NCBI GenBank assembly: GCA_937941555.1 | Contig: CALDHJ010000425.1 | Span: 1-14,457, forward strand | Length of the DNA stretch: 14,457 bases | Direction: 5' to 3' | DNA from: an uncultured Granulosicoccaceae bacterium | GTDB lineage: Bacteria > Pseudomonadota > Gammaproteobacteria > CALCKW01 | In this document: positions 1 to 7,134 of the stretch, in pieces | Layout of the letters: each line of letters begins with the position of its first letter | How positions within the stretch are numbered: the stretch's first letter is position 1 | Position numbers and translations under genes: made by a program | Notes under the pieces: model-generated | The model's database searches: none | Told to the model about the DNA's origin: nothing | Seen by the model: the letters and a program-made list of their open reading frames with translations, nothing else

Positions 1-652
1 CGTTCTTCGAGCCTTCGACAACGCCGGTCTGAAAACTCGTGAAGAGCTCAGGCCACGGAATCGGCGTGGGGCTTGCGCCAAGCGCCTTGACGAGTTCCTG
101 CGGCAGGTCTGCAACCACAGTGCGGATCTTCAGGCCTTCCATGTCGGATGGGCTCTGAATGCGGCGTTTGGTGTTGGCAAAGTTGCGCCAGCCACCGGTG
201 TTGCCGATGGTCATCAGGCGAATCGCGCCGTCGGACCCGTCCATCACCATTTTCTGCATGGTGGTGACAAACTCCGAGCCGTTGGCCAATGCCGATTCAG
301 CCACGCGATCGTCTGCCATCAGGTAGGGCAGGTCGAGCACCTGGACGAAGGGGAAGAGACCGGACGTGCCGCCGGAAGTCTGGATAACCACGTCGATGGT
401 GCCGTCGGCGATACCTTGCAAGCACTCGGTGCCGTTGCTGCAAAGTTGAGTGCCGATGAACAACTCGACTTCGATGGCACCGTTGGAGGCCGCCTCGACG
501 TAGTTCTTGAACACCACCAGACCGTCGTAGTCTTCGTCGTTTTCGTTTGAGTTGGCGGTTGCCCGCAACGTGATGTCAGCGGCTTGTGCAGCGGTTGCGC
601 CGAGCGCGACTGCAGCAGCAAGTGCCAGCGTTTTGAATGAACCCTTGAACAT
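1..652 (-). CDS. dctP: TRAP transporter solute-binding protein, DctP family (3' end outside window)
   Basis: Periplasmic receptor that captures a small, usually carboxylate- or sulfonate-bearing solute and delivers it to a DctQM membrane pair. The 217 visible residues begin with a Sec signal peptide (about 1-24, hydrophobic LALAAAVALG core, cleavage after AQA). The mature part follows the DctP fold. KIRTVV puts an Arg at residue 177, where the family's anion-binding arginine lies. Cys71 and Cys77 could form a disulfide. The ATG at 652 is well supported: AGGAGG (660-665) lies 7 nt upstream. The peroxidase gene ends 110 nt upstream on the same strand. The gene is separated from the dctQM genes of this window by that peroxidase gene and a Sel1 gene, which is unusual, so the partners may be those subunits or others left of position 1. 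Family assignment is secure; the ligand is unknown. Confidence 0.93.
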   Translation of the reverse strand, partial: MFKGSFKTLALAAAVALGATAAQAADITLRATANSNENDEDYDGLVVFKNYVEAASNGAIEVELFIGTQLCSNGTECLQGIADGTIDVVIQTSGGTSGLFPFVQVLDLPYLMADDRVAESALANGSEFVTTMQKMVMDGSDGAIRLMTIGNTGGWRNFANTKRRIQSPSDMEGLKIRTVVADLPQELVKALGASPTPIPWPELFTSFQTGVVEGSKN

Positions 653-659
653 GTCAATT

Positions 660-665
660 CCTCCT
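660..665 (-). promoter_or_regulatory. Strong ribosome binding site of dctP
   Basis: On the minus strand these six bases read AGGAGG, a perfect Shine-Dalgarno core, 7 nt before the dctP ATG at 652. It fixes the start and suggests high translation, as expected for an abundant binding protein. Confidence 0.85.
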
Positions 666-687
666 CAGGTGTGTATCAAGGTTGTGT

Positions 688-706
688 GGTTCCCTTCGCG
701 GGATCC
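688..706 (-). promoter_or_regulatory. Stem-loop in the leader of dctP
   Basis: Between the peroxidase stop (763) and the dctP ribosome binding site, GG-T-TCCC (688-694) can pair with GGGA-T-CC (700-706) around a 5-nt loop, giving seven positions with one T-T mismatch. A second small perfect hairpin, GCACA/TGTGC, lies at 717-729. No U-run follows, so a classic intrinsic terminator is unlikely. Such hairpins can stabilise the 5' end of a processed binding-protein mRNA. That role is inferred. Confidence 0.3.
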
Positions 707-762
707 AATCAGTTGCGCACAGCGTGTGCTGTAGCGCGAACAGGGTGCGAGCGGTTGGCCAT

Positions 763-2163
763 TCATGGCGAACGGTGCTCGGCCAAGGTGTGTTCGACGC
801 GATCCACGGGTAACCCTGAGGGTACCGCATCGGGTACGAGCGTTGGCGCATCGTCTCGTTCGTCGGTGAGCGCGTGCATGAAGGCAACCAGGCTTTCGAT
901 CTCCCGGTCGGTGAGTGCCGGTCCTGCAGACGGCACGTGTGCGGCCTGTCGAGCCATTTCGAGCCGGTCTTGCTGAATGATGAAATCGACTGGTGCGAGC
1001 CAAGGCACAACCGGCAAGTTGGCATCGGCTGTTGTCCAGTGTTCACGCATGCCGGCGGGGTCGAGGTGGTGGCGGATGATGTCTTCGAGTGTCTGCCATG
1101 CACCGTTGTGTCCGTAAGGGGCAGTGAGCGCGACGTTGCGCAACATGGGTGTGCGAAACGCATAGGCATCTTTGACGTCATCTGTCTCGTTCAAGCGTCC
1201 GAGATCGCGTGCCATCAGGTTGTGGAGCCGTGTGCGGCCCGGACCGAATGCCGGCAGGCCCAGTGCATGAAAAGACTGATCGCTAAGCCACATGCCACTG
1301 TGGCAACTGGCGCAGTTGGCTTTGCCGTAAAAGAGGCGCATGCCGCGCAACTGCACCGGGTTCATAGCCTCGCTGTCGCCGCGCAAGTGGCGGTCAAAGG
1401 GCGTGTCGATGCGCTGCCAGGTGGCGTTGATGAACGCGCCCAGGGCGTTGGCGATGTCACTGATGTGGATATCGCCCGGCGAGTGGATGTCGGGGTGGTG
1501 TTTGATGAAGTGATCAGCGTAGGCCGGAATGGCGGCGACGCGTGCGGTCAGAATGGGCCAGGCTGCGTCGATGCGATCGTGAACGGCGCCGATGACCTCG
1601 TTCTCGTTGAGGTTGCCGGCCATCTCGAACTGCGCCACCAACGGAAAGATCGCCTGGGCGGCGAGCAGGTTGTCGAGTCCGGTGGGCAGCCACTCTTCGG
1701 CCGGGCTGTTGAAGCCGTTGCCGTACTCATCGCCAATCGCCAGCCTGCCGTCGTGGAACATCGTATGGATGTCGCGCGCGCCGAGATTGAACAAAGCTTG
1801 TGAATTGCGGGGCACGCGCTTCTTGATCTTGTCTGCACCGGTGCCCGGCGTTCTGAAGGTGCCGACACCCTCGCCACCTTCACCGATACCCAACGACAAA
1901 CCGTCGCTGGTGCCGAACGCCGGATGGTGACAGGTCGCGCAACTTGTGTTTCGATTGCCCGACAGAATCCTGTCGAAAAAGAGTTGCCGTCCGATCTCGA
2001 CGTCGGCGACTTCGGTGGGATGAAAATCGTTTGATTCCGGTGCGCGTGGCAGTTCGATCGCCTGCGCCGCCGAGACAGTGAGCAGGAGGGTGAGACCGTG
2101 AAGGGCTTTTGGGCAGTGGCGTTGTGTGCGTTGGCGTTGCCGGTGGCTGCCGACATCGAGCAA
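763..2163 (-). CDS. Di-heme cytochrome c peroxidase / MauG-family protein
   Basis: Periplasmic c-type di-heme protein. Family members reduce H2O2 with electrons from small cytochromes or oxidise protein or other substrates. Two CXXCH heme sites are visible: Cys75-Ala-Thr-Cys78-His79 and Cys284-Ala-Ser-Cys287-His288 (numbered from the chosen start), about 210 residues apart. The first is followed by FGTSDG and the second domain contains YAFRTPMLRNVALTAPYGHNG, typical of the family. A signal peptide ends ...LLLTVSAAQA, cut before IELP. Start choice is uncertain. The frame stays open to 2700, but that extension is antisense to the Sel1 gene. No ATG or GTG lies just before the hydrophobic core, and the nearest start is a TTG at 2163 without a clear ribosome binding site. 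It gives 466 residues and overlaps the Sel1 gene by 66 bp. The C-terminus is complete. dctP follows in the same direction. Family sure; substrate and start not. Confidence 0.85.
   Translation of the reverse strand: MLDVGSHRQRQRTQRHCPKALHGLTLLLTVSAAQAIELPRAPESNDFHPTEVADVEIGRQLFFDRILSGNRNTSCATCHHPAFGTSDGLSLGIGEGGEGVGTFRTPGTGADKIKKRVPRNSQALFNLGARDIHTMFHDGRLAIGDEYGNGFNSPAEEWLPTGLDNLLAAQAIFPLVAQFEMAGNLNENEVIGAVHDRIDAAWPILTARVAAIPAYADHFIKHHPDIHSPGDIHISDIANALGAFINATWQRIDTPFDRHLRGDSEAMNPVQLRGMRLFYGKANCASCHSGMWLSDQSFHALGLPAFGPGRTRLHNLMARDLGRLNETDDVKDAYAFRTPMLRNVALTAPYGHNGAWQTLEDIIRHHLDPAGMREHWTTADANLPVVPWLAPVDFIIQQDRLEMARQAAHVPSAGPALTDREIESLVAFMHALTDERDDAPTLVPDAVPSGLPVDRVEHTLAEHRSP
2084..2089 (+). promoter_or_regulatory. 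Ribosome binding site deciding the GTG start of the Sel1 gene
   Basis: AGGAGG lies 8 nt before GTG at 2098. There is no ATG at the signal peptide start, so this strong site is the main reason for choosing the GTG and for believing that the plus-strand gene, not the long antisense frame, is real here. Confidence 0.8.
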
Positions 2164-2571
2164 GCGCGTGATCTGATGGAAGACAGCCGCTTTGTTGAAG
2201 CGCGCGAAGCCTTGCGGCCGGCGGCCAACGCCGGCAACGCAGACGCCGAAGAACTCATCGGCATCATGTACGCGATGGGATTGGGGGTCGAACGTGACGA
2301 TCGACGTGCGTTCGAGTGGTATTTGCGCAGTGCCATGAAGGGGCACGCGGGTGCGCAATCCGGCGTGGGTTGGTACTACGAAGTCGGCCGCGGTATTCCC
2401 GCGCCGGACCTTGTGCGCGCTTATCTCTGGTACACCCTGAGCGCGATCGGCGGCGACCCTGATGCCGTGCTGTCGCTCGAGTCGTTGAGCCCGAAAATGT
2501 CGTCCGAACAGCGAGACGAAGCCCTTGAACTTGTCGACGACTACCAGACCTGGATGTACCCGTTTCGCTGA
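2098..2571 (+). CDS. Small exported Sel1-repeat protein
   Basis: Predicted periplasmic protein of 157 residues. A short Sec leader, MKGFWAVALCALALPVAA, is followed by two Sel1-type (TPR-like) helical repeats at about 48-83 and 84-119. Their signatures are visible: the ADAEELIGIMYAMGLGV turn, then AFEWYLRSA, and in the second copy AQSGVGWYYEVGRGI with AYLWYTLSA. Sel1 repeats form protein-interaction solenoids; no enzymatic residues are expected. The GTG start is backed by AGGAGG at 8 nt. It diverges from, and its 5' end overlaps, the peroxidase gene, and it converges on dctM 125 nt away. Despite sitting between TRAP genes it is on the opposite strand and therefore a separate unit. The partner protein is unknown. 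Confidence 0.87.
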   Translation: MKGFWAVALCALALPVAADIEQARDLMEDSRFVEAREALRPAANAGNADAEELIGIMYAMGLGVERDDRRAFEWYLRSAMKGHAGAQSGVGWYYEVGRGIPAPDLVRAYLWYTLSAIGGDPDAVLSLESLSPKMSSEQRDEALELVDDYQTWMYPFR

Positions 2572-2696
2572 GAAGGGCGCGCTCCGACAGGTGGTGTCGC
2601 GTCGCCCCTTGATAGACATTGATACAGGCATGGCACTCGCAGTCGAGCTGGGGCTGTGTTGTCGTTGGTCGGTCGATGCCGTTTTACCGCGCCGGG
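2572..2696. other. Convergent intergenic spacer between sel1 gene and dctM
   Basis: These 125 bp separate two converging stop codons. I looked for a GC-rich stem followed by a T-run in either direction and found no convincing intrinsic terminator, no repeat and no small gene. Confidence 0.5.
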
Positions 2697-3986
2697 TCAT
2701 TGAACGAAACCGGTCCAGCGGGGAATCGCGAGCGACAGCGCAGGGATATAGGTAATCAGGAAGATCACGAAGATCTCGACCGCGAGAAAGGGCAGGATGG
2801 CGCGTGCAATGGTCTCCACGCGCTCTTTCGAGACGCTTGACGCCACGAACAACACCAGCCCCATCGGGGGGGTTGCGAGGCCTACCGTGAGGTTCACGCT
2901 CATGATGATGGCAAAGTGCACCGGGTGCACGCCGAGGTCAACGAACACCGGGCCGAGGATCGGGCCGAGGATGATGATCGCCGGCCCCGCGTCGAGAAAC
3001 ATCCCCACGACGAACAGCAGCAGGTTGATCAACAGCAGCAGCAACAGCGGGTTGTCGGTCAGGTTGAGGATGAAGTCGGCCAGAATCTCCGGGGCGTGGC
3101 TGAGGCTCACAACCGTCTTGAAGGCCATCGCTGCGCCGACCAGCAACAACACCACGGCTGAGGTGATGCCGGCACGCGTCAGCACATCCGGGAGGTCCGA
3201 GATGCGCATTGAGCGCATCACGAACAAGCCCACGAGGAGCGCCCACGCGACCGCCACTGCAGCGGCTTCCGTTGGCGTGAAGACCCCGCCGAGAATGCCG
3301 CCGATGATGATCACCGGCGTCATGAGCGGGAAGAAGGCCTTGAGGCTCGCGTTGCCGCGCTCGCGCCAGGTGTGTTTGCGCGTGGCAACCGGAAAGTCGT
3401 AGCGGTCGGCTTGCCAGCGGACCATGAGCATCAAACCGACTCCGACGAGGACGCCGGGCACGATGCCCGCGAGAAAGAGTGCCGCCACACTCTCGCCCAT
3501 GACGTAGGCGTAGATGATCATGATGCCCGACGGCGGAATGATCGGGCCGATGACCGAACTCGCGGCGGTGATCGCCGCGGCAAAGCGTCGGGTGTAGCCC
3601 TGTTTTTCCATTGCCGGAATCAGCATCGACCCGAGCGCGGAGGTGTCGGCGACCGCGCTGCCGGAAAGGCCTGCGAACAGCATCGACGACAACACGTTCA
3701 CGTGCGCGAGGCCACCCCTCAGGTGGCCCATGAAGGCTTGTGAAAATTCCACGAGTCGGATGGTGATGCCACCGCGATTCATGAGTTCGCCGGCCAACAT
3801 GAAAAACGGAATCGCCATCAACGGAAAGCTGTCCATGCCGTTGTAGACGTTGCGGTAGAGCAGCGTGAAATCGCGGGTTTGCCCCTCGATCAGCAGCAAC
3901 AGACCGGGTGCGGCTATCAGGCCGAAAAAGACCGGCAGACCGAGCAGCAGGAACAGCAGAAAAACCGGTAGAAACCAGATCAGCAT
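2697..3986 (-). CDS. dctM: TRAP transporter large permease subunit, DctM family
   Basis: Integral inner-membrane subunit (429 residues, normal length) that moves the bound solute using an ion gradient. It is almost entirely hydrophobic, with about a dozen membrane segments. Family blocks visible: FPLMAIPFFMLAGELM, the GPIIPPSGIMIIY block, GGVFTPTEAAAVAVA and GLATPPMGLVLF, the repeated re-entrant motifs of the DctM/ion-transporter fold. The ATG at 3986 overlaps the dctQ stop as TGATG and has GGAGGG (3994-3999) 7 nt upstream, so it is translationally coupled. It is the last gene of the five-gene minus-strand operon. The solute is unknown; the operon partners suggest a sulfonate or sugar-acid type molecule. 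Confidence 0.95.
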   Translation of the reverse strand: MLIWFLPVFLLFLLLGLPVFFGLIAAPGLLLLIEGQTRDFTLLYRNVYNGMDSFPLMAIPFFMLAGELMNRGGITIRLVEFSQAFMGHLRGGLAHVNVLSSMLFAGLSGSAVADTSALGSMLIPAMEKQGYTRRFAAAITAASSVIGPIIPPSGIMIIYAYVMGESVAALFLAGIVPGVLVGVGLMLMVRWQADRYDFPVATRKHTWRERGNASLKAFFPLMTPVIIIGGILGGVFTPTEAAAVAVAWALLVGLFVMRSMRISDLPDVLTRAGITSAVVLLLVGAAMAFKTVVSLSHAPEILADFILNLTDNPLLLLLLINLLLFVVGMFLDAGPAIIILGPILGPVFVDLGVHPVHFAIIMSVNLTVGLATPPMGLVLFVASSVSKERVETIARAILPFLAVEIFVIFLITYIPALSLAIPRWTGFVQ

Positions 3987-4555
3987 CAGTCTGCCCTCCC
4001 GGCAAATTCCGAGTCGTCAAGGTGGGTGCTGCGGCCACTGAGGGTGCGCAGGATGAGTTCGATGTTGACCAAGGTCATCAACGCGAAACCGACGACGAGC
4101 GATGCCATCATGGTCGATCGGGGTAGACGGAACCAGCTGTCGAAGGCAAACGAGGTTGGCAGATAGAGCGATGCGGTCTTGAACTTGCCGCCGAATCCCG
4201 TGACCTCGTTCCAGCCGATCTTCAGCGCCATCAGAATCACCGCTAGCGTCAGGCACAACAGCAGCAGATTCAAACCGCGCCCGATGATGGCGGGGAGAAC
4301 GCTCTGAATGGTGTCGATGGCGACAAAGCCACCAGAGCGAAATGCAGTCGGCGCCATGAGGCCAGTCATCCAGAGCATGCAGAAGCGTGCTGCTTCATCT
4401 GGCCACGGAAGGGCGTTGTTGAAGCCGTAGCGAAAGACGACTTGTACCAGTATTGCCACCACCATCAATGCCACCGCGACCGCACCGATCGCGCGACCGA
4501 TACGAAGCAGGTTGCTGTTGAGCGTCGACAGCGGGGTCAATACGGTTTCGATCAT
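3986..4555 (-). CDS. dctQ: TRAP transporter small permease subunit, DctQ family
   Basis: Small membrane partner of DctM, 189 residues. Four hydrophobic segments are visible, at about 22-42, 58-78, 94-112 and 149-169. The family signature RYGFNNALPWPDEAAR follows the first segment (FRY...W.DE.AR). A long polar linker (WNEVTGFGGKFKTASLYLP) precedes the last segment, as is normal. The ATG (4555-4553) overlaps the flavin reductase stop as ATGA. No separate ribosome binding site is evident, so translation probably depends on coupling. The stop shares one base with the dctM start. Confidence 0.93.
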   Translation of the reverse strand: MIETVLTPLSTLNSNLLRIGRAIGAVAVALMVVAILVQVVFRYGFNNALPWPDEAARFCMLWMTGLMAPTAFRSGGFVAIDTIQSVLPAIIGRGLNLLLLCLTLAVILMALKIGWNEVTGFGGKFKTASLYLPTSFAFDSWFRLPRSTMMASLVVGFALMTLVNIELILRTLSGRSTHLDDSEFAGRAD

Positions 4556-5052
4556 GTCTGGTTGGCCGCTTGGATGGCCGTCAGTTTGCCACCAAAAAAG
4601 CCCAGTGCGTCACCGTCTCGCCACCGATAGTGTTCGATCTCTGCCAGCACGATGGTGTGATCGCCGCCGGGGTAGGTGATGTGTCGACGACACTCGAATG
4701 TGGCGAGTGTGTCCGACAACACCGGCACGCCGTGCCGGTTCGGTTGGTGATCGCAGGCGGCAAACGCGTCGATGGACGACACGAAGGCCCAGCAGGTGTC
4801 CTGTTGGGCAGCGTCCAGCACGTGGATGGCGTAGTGTTCAGCATCGAGAAAGGACGCGGTTCGGCCGCCGTCGTTGGCGAGGCTGAAAGACACCAGCGCC
4901 GGGTCGAGCGATATCGATGCAAAACTGTTGACGGTGATGCCGATGGGTCCCGTCGGGCTCATGGCCGTCACGACCGTCACCCCCGTTGCGAAGCGCCCGA
5001 ATGCACTGCGCAAATCGCGCGTGTCGGTGTGAACGATTGCAGGCTGTGACAT
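4552..5052 (-). CDS. FMN-type flavin reductase (two-component monooxygenase partner)
   Basis: NAD(P)H:flavin oxidoreductase of the HpaC/flavin-reductase-like domain family, 166 residues. It would supply FMNH2 to the monooxygenase encoded two genes upstream. Visible blocks: FGRFATGVTVVTA (18-30), the flavin-binding stretch GITVNSFASISLDPALVSFSL (38-58, Thr40-Ser43), and GGDHTIVLAEIEHY (129-142), the family GDH motif. The open frame extends to 5448, but ATG 5052 is right: GAGGT lies 6 nt upstream, homology starts just after it, and it overlaps the reductase stop as TGATG. It has no signal peptide and is cytoplasmic. In the sulfoquinovose SMO pathway the same role is held by SmoA. Confidence 0.9.
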   Translation of the reverse strand: MSQPAIVHTDTRDLRSAFGRFATGVTVVTAMSPTGPIGITVNSFASISLDPALVSFSLANDGGRTASFLDAEHYAIHVLDAAQQDTCWAFVSSIDAFAACDHQPNRHGVPVLSDTLATFECRRHITYPGGDHTIVLAEIEHYRWRDGDALGFFGGKLTAIQAANQT

Positions 5053-5942
5053 CAGGCTACCTCGCGGCCAAGCGCCGCCGTGTAGAGTTCGAACCAGGTC
5101 ACACGGTCCATCTCGACGCGCAAGGCTTCGTCGAGGTGCGCAATGCGCTGCAGGTTGTTGGTGCCGAGCACCGGTACGATACCGGCGGGGTGGGCGAGCA
5201 GCCAGGCGACGGCAACAGAGGCTATATCGACGTGCTGCTCGTTTGCAATGCGGCTGAGCAACGCGTGTACCGGGTGTCCGGCTTGCATCAAGGCGCCGCC
5301 GGCGAGCGGTGACCACGCCATCGGGCAGTGGTGGTGTTGCTGGTGGAAGCTCAGATCGCCGTTGGTGAAGGCGTCGTGTGTGTGCAGTGAGAGTTCGATC
5401 TGGTTCGCACACAAGGGCGTCGACATGGCCGATTGCAGCAGTTGCCAATCCCAGGGGCGAAAGTTCGAGACGCCGACGTGGCGCACTTTTCCGCTGGCCA
5501 CCAGGGCATCGAGGGCGCCGCCGGTATCAGCGGGGTCCATCAGCGGGTCGGGGCGGTGTATCAGCAACAGGTCGATGTAGTCGGTGTGCATGGCGCGTAG
5601 CGAGTGTTCGACCGAACGGGTGATGTGCTCGCGGCTGGTGTCATAGTATTTGACCCGCGCATCGCTGTAGCGCCCGCAGGGCGCGACGATGTCACATTTG
5701 GTCACGATCTCCAGCTTGTCGCGCAGGCTCGGGTCGGCTTTCAGTGCGCCACCAAATACCGCTTCGCAGCCGTAGTCGCCGTAGATGTCGGCCTGATCGA
5801 TGGTGGTGATTCCCTGCGCGAGGCAGGCGTCGATTTTGGCCGTGACATGCGAAACCGACGTGTCGGTGTCGTCGGCAAGTCGCCACAGGCCGTAGACGAT
5901 GCGGCTGATCTCTAGCGTGTCATTCAGGGTGCGCCGTTGCAT
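5052..5942 (-). CDS. Aldo/keto reductase, YdhF-like
   Basis: NADPH-dependent carbonyl reductase of 296 residues with the AKR barrel. The catalytic tetrad can be read: Asp49 and Tyr54 in IDQADIYG, Lys82 in IVTKC, His129 in LLLIHRPDP. The whole chain resembles E. coli YdhF (YGLWRLADD near the start, HVGVSNF, NQIELS, MAWSPLAGG, PVLGTNN). The ATG at 5942 has GGAGAA (5951-5956) 8 nt upstream and shares a base with the monooxygenase stop (TGATG). An in-frame extension to 6173 is antisense noise from the neighbour. Lying directly after a desulfonating-type monooxygenase, it most likely reduces the aldehyde that enzyme makes, the job of SmoB in sulfoquinovose SMO. The substrate is inferred from context only. 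Confidence 0.9.
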   Translation of the reverse strand: MQRRTLNDTLEISRIVYGLWRLADDTDTSVSHVTAKIDACLAQGITTIDQADIYGDYGCEAVFGGALKADPSLRDKLEIVTKCDIVAPCGRYSDARVKYYDTSREHITRSVEHSLRAMHTDYIDLLLIHRPDPLMDPADTGGALDALVASGKVRHVGVSNFRPWDWQLLQSAMSTPLCANQIELSLHTHDAFTNGDLSFHQQHHHCPMAWSPLAGGALMQAGHPVHALLSRIANEQHVDIASVAVAWLLAHPAGIVPVLGTNNLQRIAHLDEALRVEMDRVTWFELYTAALGREVA

Positions 5943-7099
5943 CAGCGTCGTTCTCCGATTCCGAGTGGGGTGGCCGGTGTCGAGGCCGGGACCCGCCCGT
6001 ACGCCTCCGGCAGTGAGCAGGTGTCGAGCTCCGGCATGACCAGCTTGCCCACATAGTCTGCTTCTTCGAGGTGTGGGTAGCCCGACAAAATGAATGCGCG
6101 CATGCCCATCTTGCGGTAGCGGCTGAGCTTGTCGAGGATCTGGTCGGCCGAGCCGACCAGCGCCGCGCCGCAACCCGACCGCGCGCGTCCGACACCGGTC
6201 CAGAGGTGTGGTTCGGTAAAGCCGTGGGTGTCAGCAGCGTCGCGGGCAGCGGATTGCCGCGCCACGCCCAGAGACGTCGCGTCGAGCGCCCGGTTGCGGA
6301 TCGCGTCGCCCTGGTCGTCGTCGAGTGCCGCCACGAGGTAATCGGCGTATTCGCGCGCTTCGGCTTCGGTCTCGCGCACGATCATGTGCACGCGCAGGCC
6401 GTAGTCGAGTGTGCGCTGGTAGCGTTCGGCGACTGCGTTGACCGCGCGCATGCGCTCGGCGAGCTGGTCTTCGGTTTCGGGCCACATGAGGTAGACGTCG
6501 CAATGCTGGCCGCAGAGCTCAAGGGCGGCGGGCGAGTAGCCGCCGAAGTAGAGCAGAGGGCCGTTGGTCTGGTAGGGCCTCGCCGGGTCGGTATTGACTC
6601 CGGCAAACTGGTAGACCTCGCCGTCGTAGTCGATGGTGTCGCGAGTCCAGGCTTGCTTGAGAATCTCGACGACCTCGCGCGAGCGCTGATAGCGGTAGTT
6701 GCTGTCGGCTTTTTCGCCGGGGAAGTCCGAGCTGATGATGTTGAGGGTCAGGCGGCCTTCAAGCATGTGGTCGAGTGTGGCAACCGTTCGCGCCAGCATG
6801 ATGGGTTGCATCTCGCCGCAGCGAATCGCCGCCAGCAGGTTGATGCGGTCCGTGATCGGCGCGCAACCGGCGACGAAGCTCAGCGTGTCCTGCCCGACCT
6901 GGTAGGACGATGGACACAATATGTTGCGAAAGCCCTGTCGCTCTGCCGTTTTGACGATCTCGGAGCAGTGCGACCAGCTCGAGCGGAGCGAACCGTCCGG
7001 TACCCCGAGCTGGCGGTAGTCGTCGGCGCAGAGAGCTGCGAACCAGGAGACCTCGGCACTTTGCAGGTCGGGTGATGAAATCGGGACAACTGAAGGCAT
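5942..7099 (-). CDS. FMNH2-dependent alkanesulfonate monooxygenase-like protein (SsuD/LLM family)
   Basis: Bacterial luciferase-like barrel of 385 residues, first gene of the operon. SsuD enzymes use FMNH2 and O2 to cleave the C-S bond of a sulfonate, giving an aldehyde and sulfite. The C-terminal half matches SsuD closely: RVHMIVRET (Arg236, His238), GVGRARSGCGAALVG (Arg307), LSGYPHLEEA (Tyr341). These equal SsuD Arg226, His228, Arg297 and Tyr331, which bind or activate the flavin peroxide and sulfonate. The N-terminal part diverges: SsuD's PTHGDG loop is replaced by AALCADD (21-27), and its Cys54 region by CPSSYQVGQ (62-70). The active site therefore probably fits a different sulfonate, though another FMNH2 reaction cannot be excluded. 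ATG 7099 was chosen because upstream starts would run through the promoter region; no strong ribosome binding site is seen. Confidence 0.88.
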   Translation of the reverse strand: MPSVVPISSPDLQSAEVSWFAALCADDYRQLGVPDGSLRSSWSHCSEIVKTAERQGFRNILCPSSYQVGQDTLSFVAGCAPITDRINLLAAIRCGEMQPIMLARTVATLDHMLEGRLTLNIISSDFPGEKADSNYRYQRSREVVEILKQAWTRDTIDYDGEVYQFAGVNTDPARPYQTNGPLLYFGGYSPAALELCGQHCDVYLMWPETEDQLAERMRAVNAVAERYQRTLDYGLRVHMIVRETEAEAREYADYLVAALDDDQGDAIRNRALDATSLGVARQSAARDAADTHGFTEPHLWTGVGRARSGCGAALVGSADQILDKLSRYRKMGMRAFILSGYPHLEEADYVGKLVMPELDTCSLPEAYGRVPASTPATPLGIGERR

Positions 7100-7134
7100 G
7101 CGTATTCGAAGCCGGATGTGGTGCGTTGGGAAAT

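Noticed and set aside
874..1803. Long plus-strand open frame of 309 codons
   Set aside because: It is antisense to the peroxidase gene, whose heme motifs are clear, and its translation shows no recognisable domain.
2164..2700. 179-residue N-terminal extension of the peroxidase frame on the minus strand
   Set aside because: It is antisense to the Sel1 gene, lies before the signal peptide and has no domain content; the open frame follows from the codon bias of the opposite strand.
2938..4038. 366-codon minus-strand frame overlapping dctM
   Set aside because: It is an out-of-frame shadow of dctM, Arg/His-rich with no membrane segments, while dctM has all the TRAP motifs.
6071..7075. 334-codon plus-strand frame
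   Set aside because: Antisense shadow of the SsuD-like monooxygenase gene; no domain or ribosome binding site supports it.
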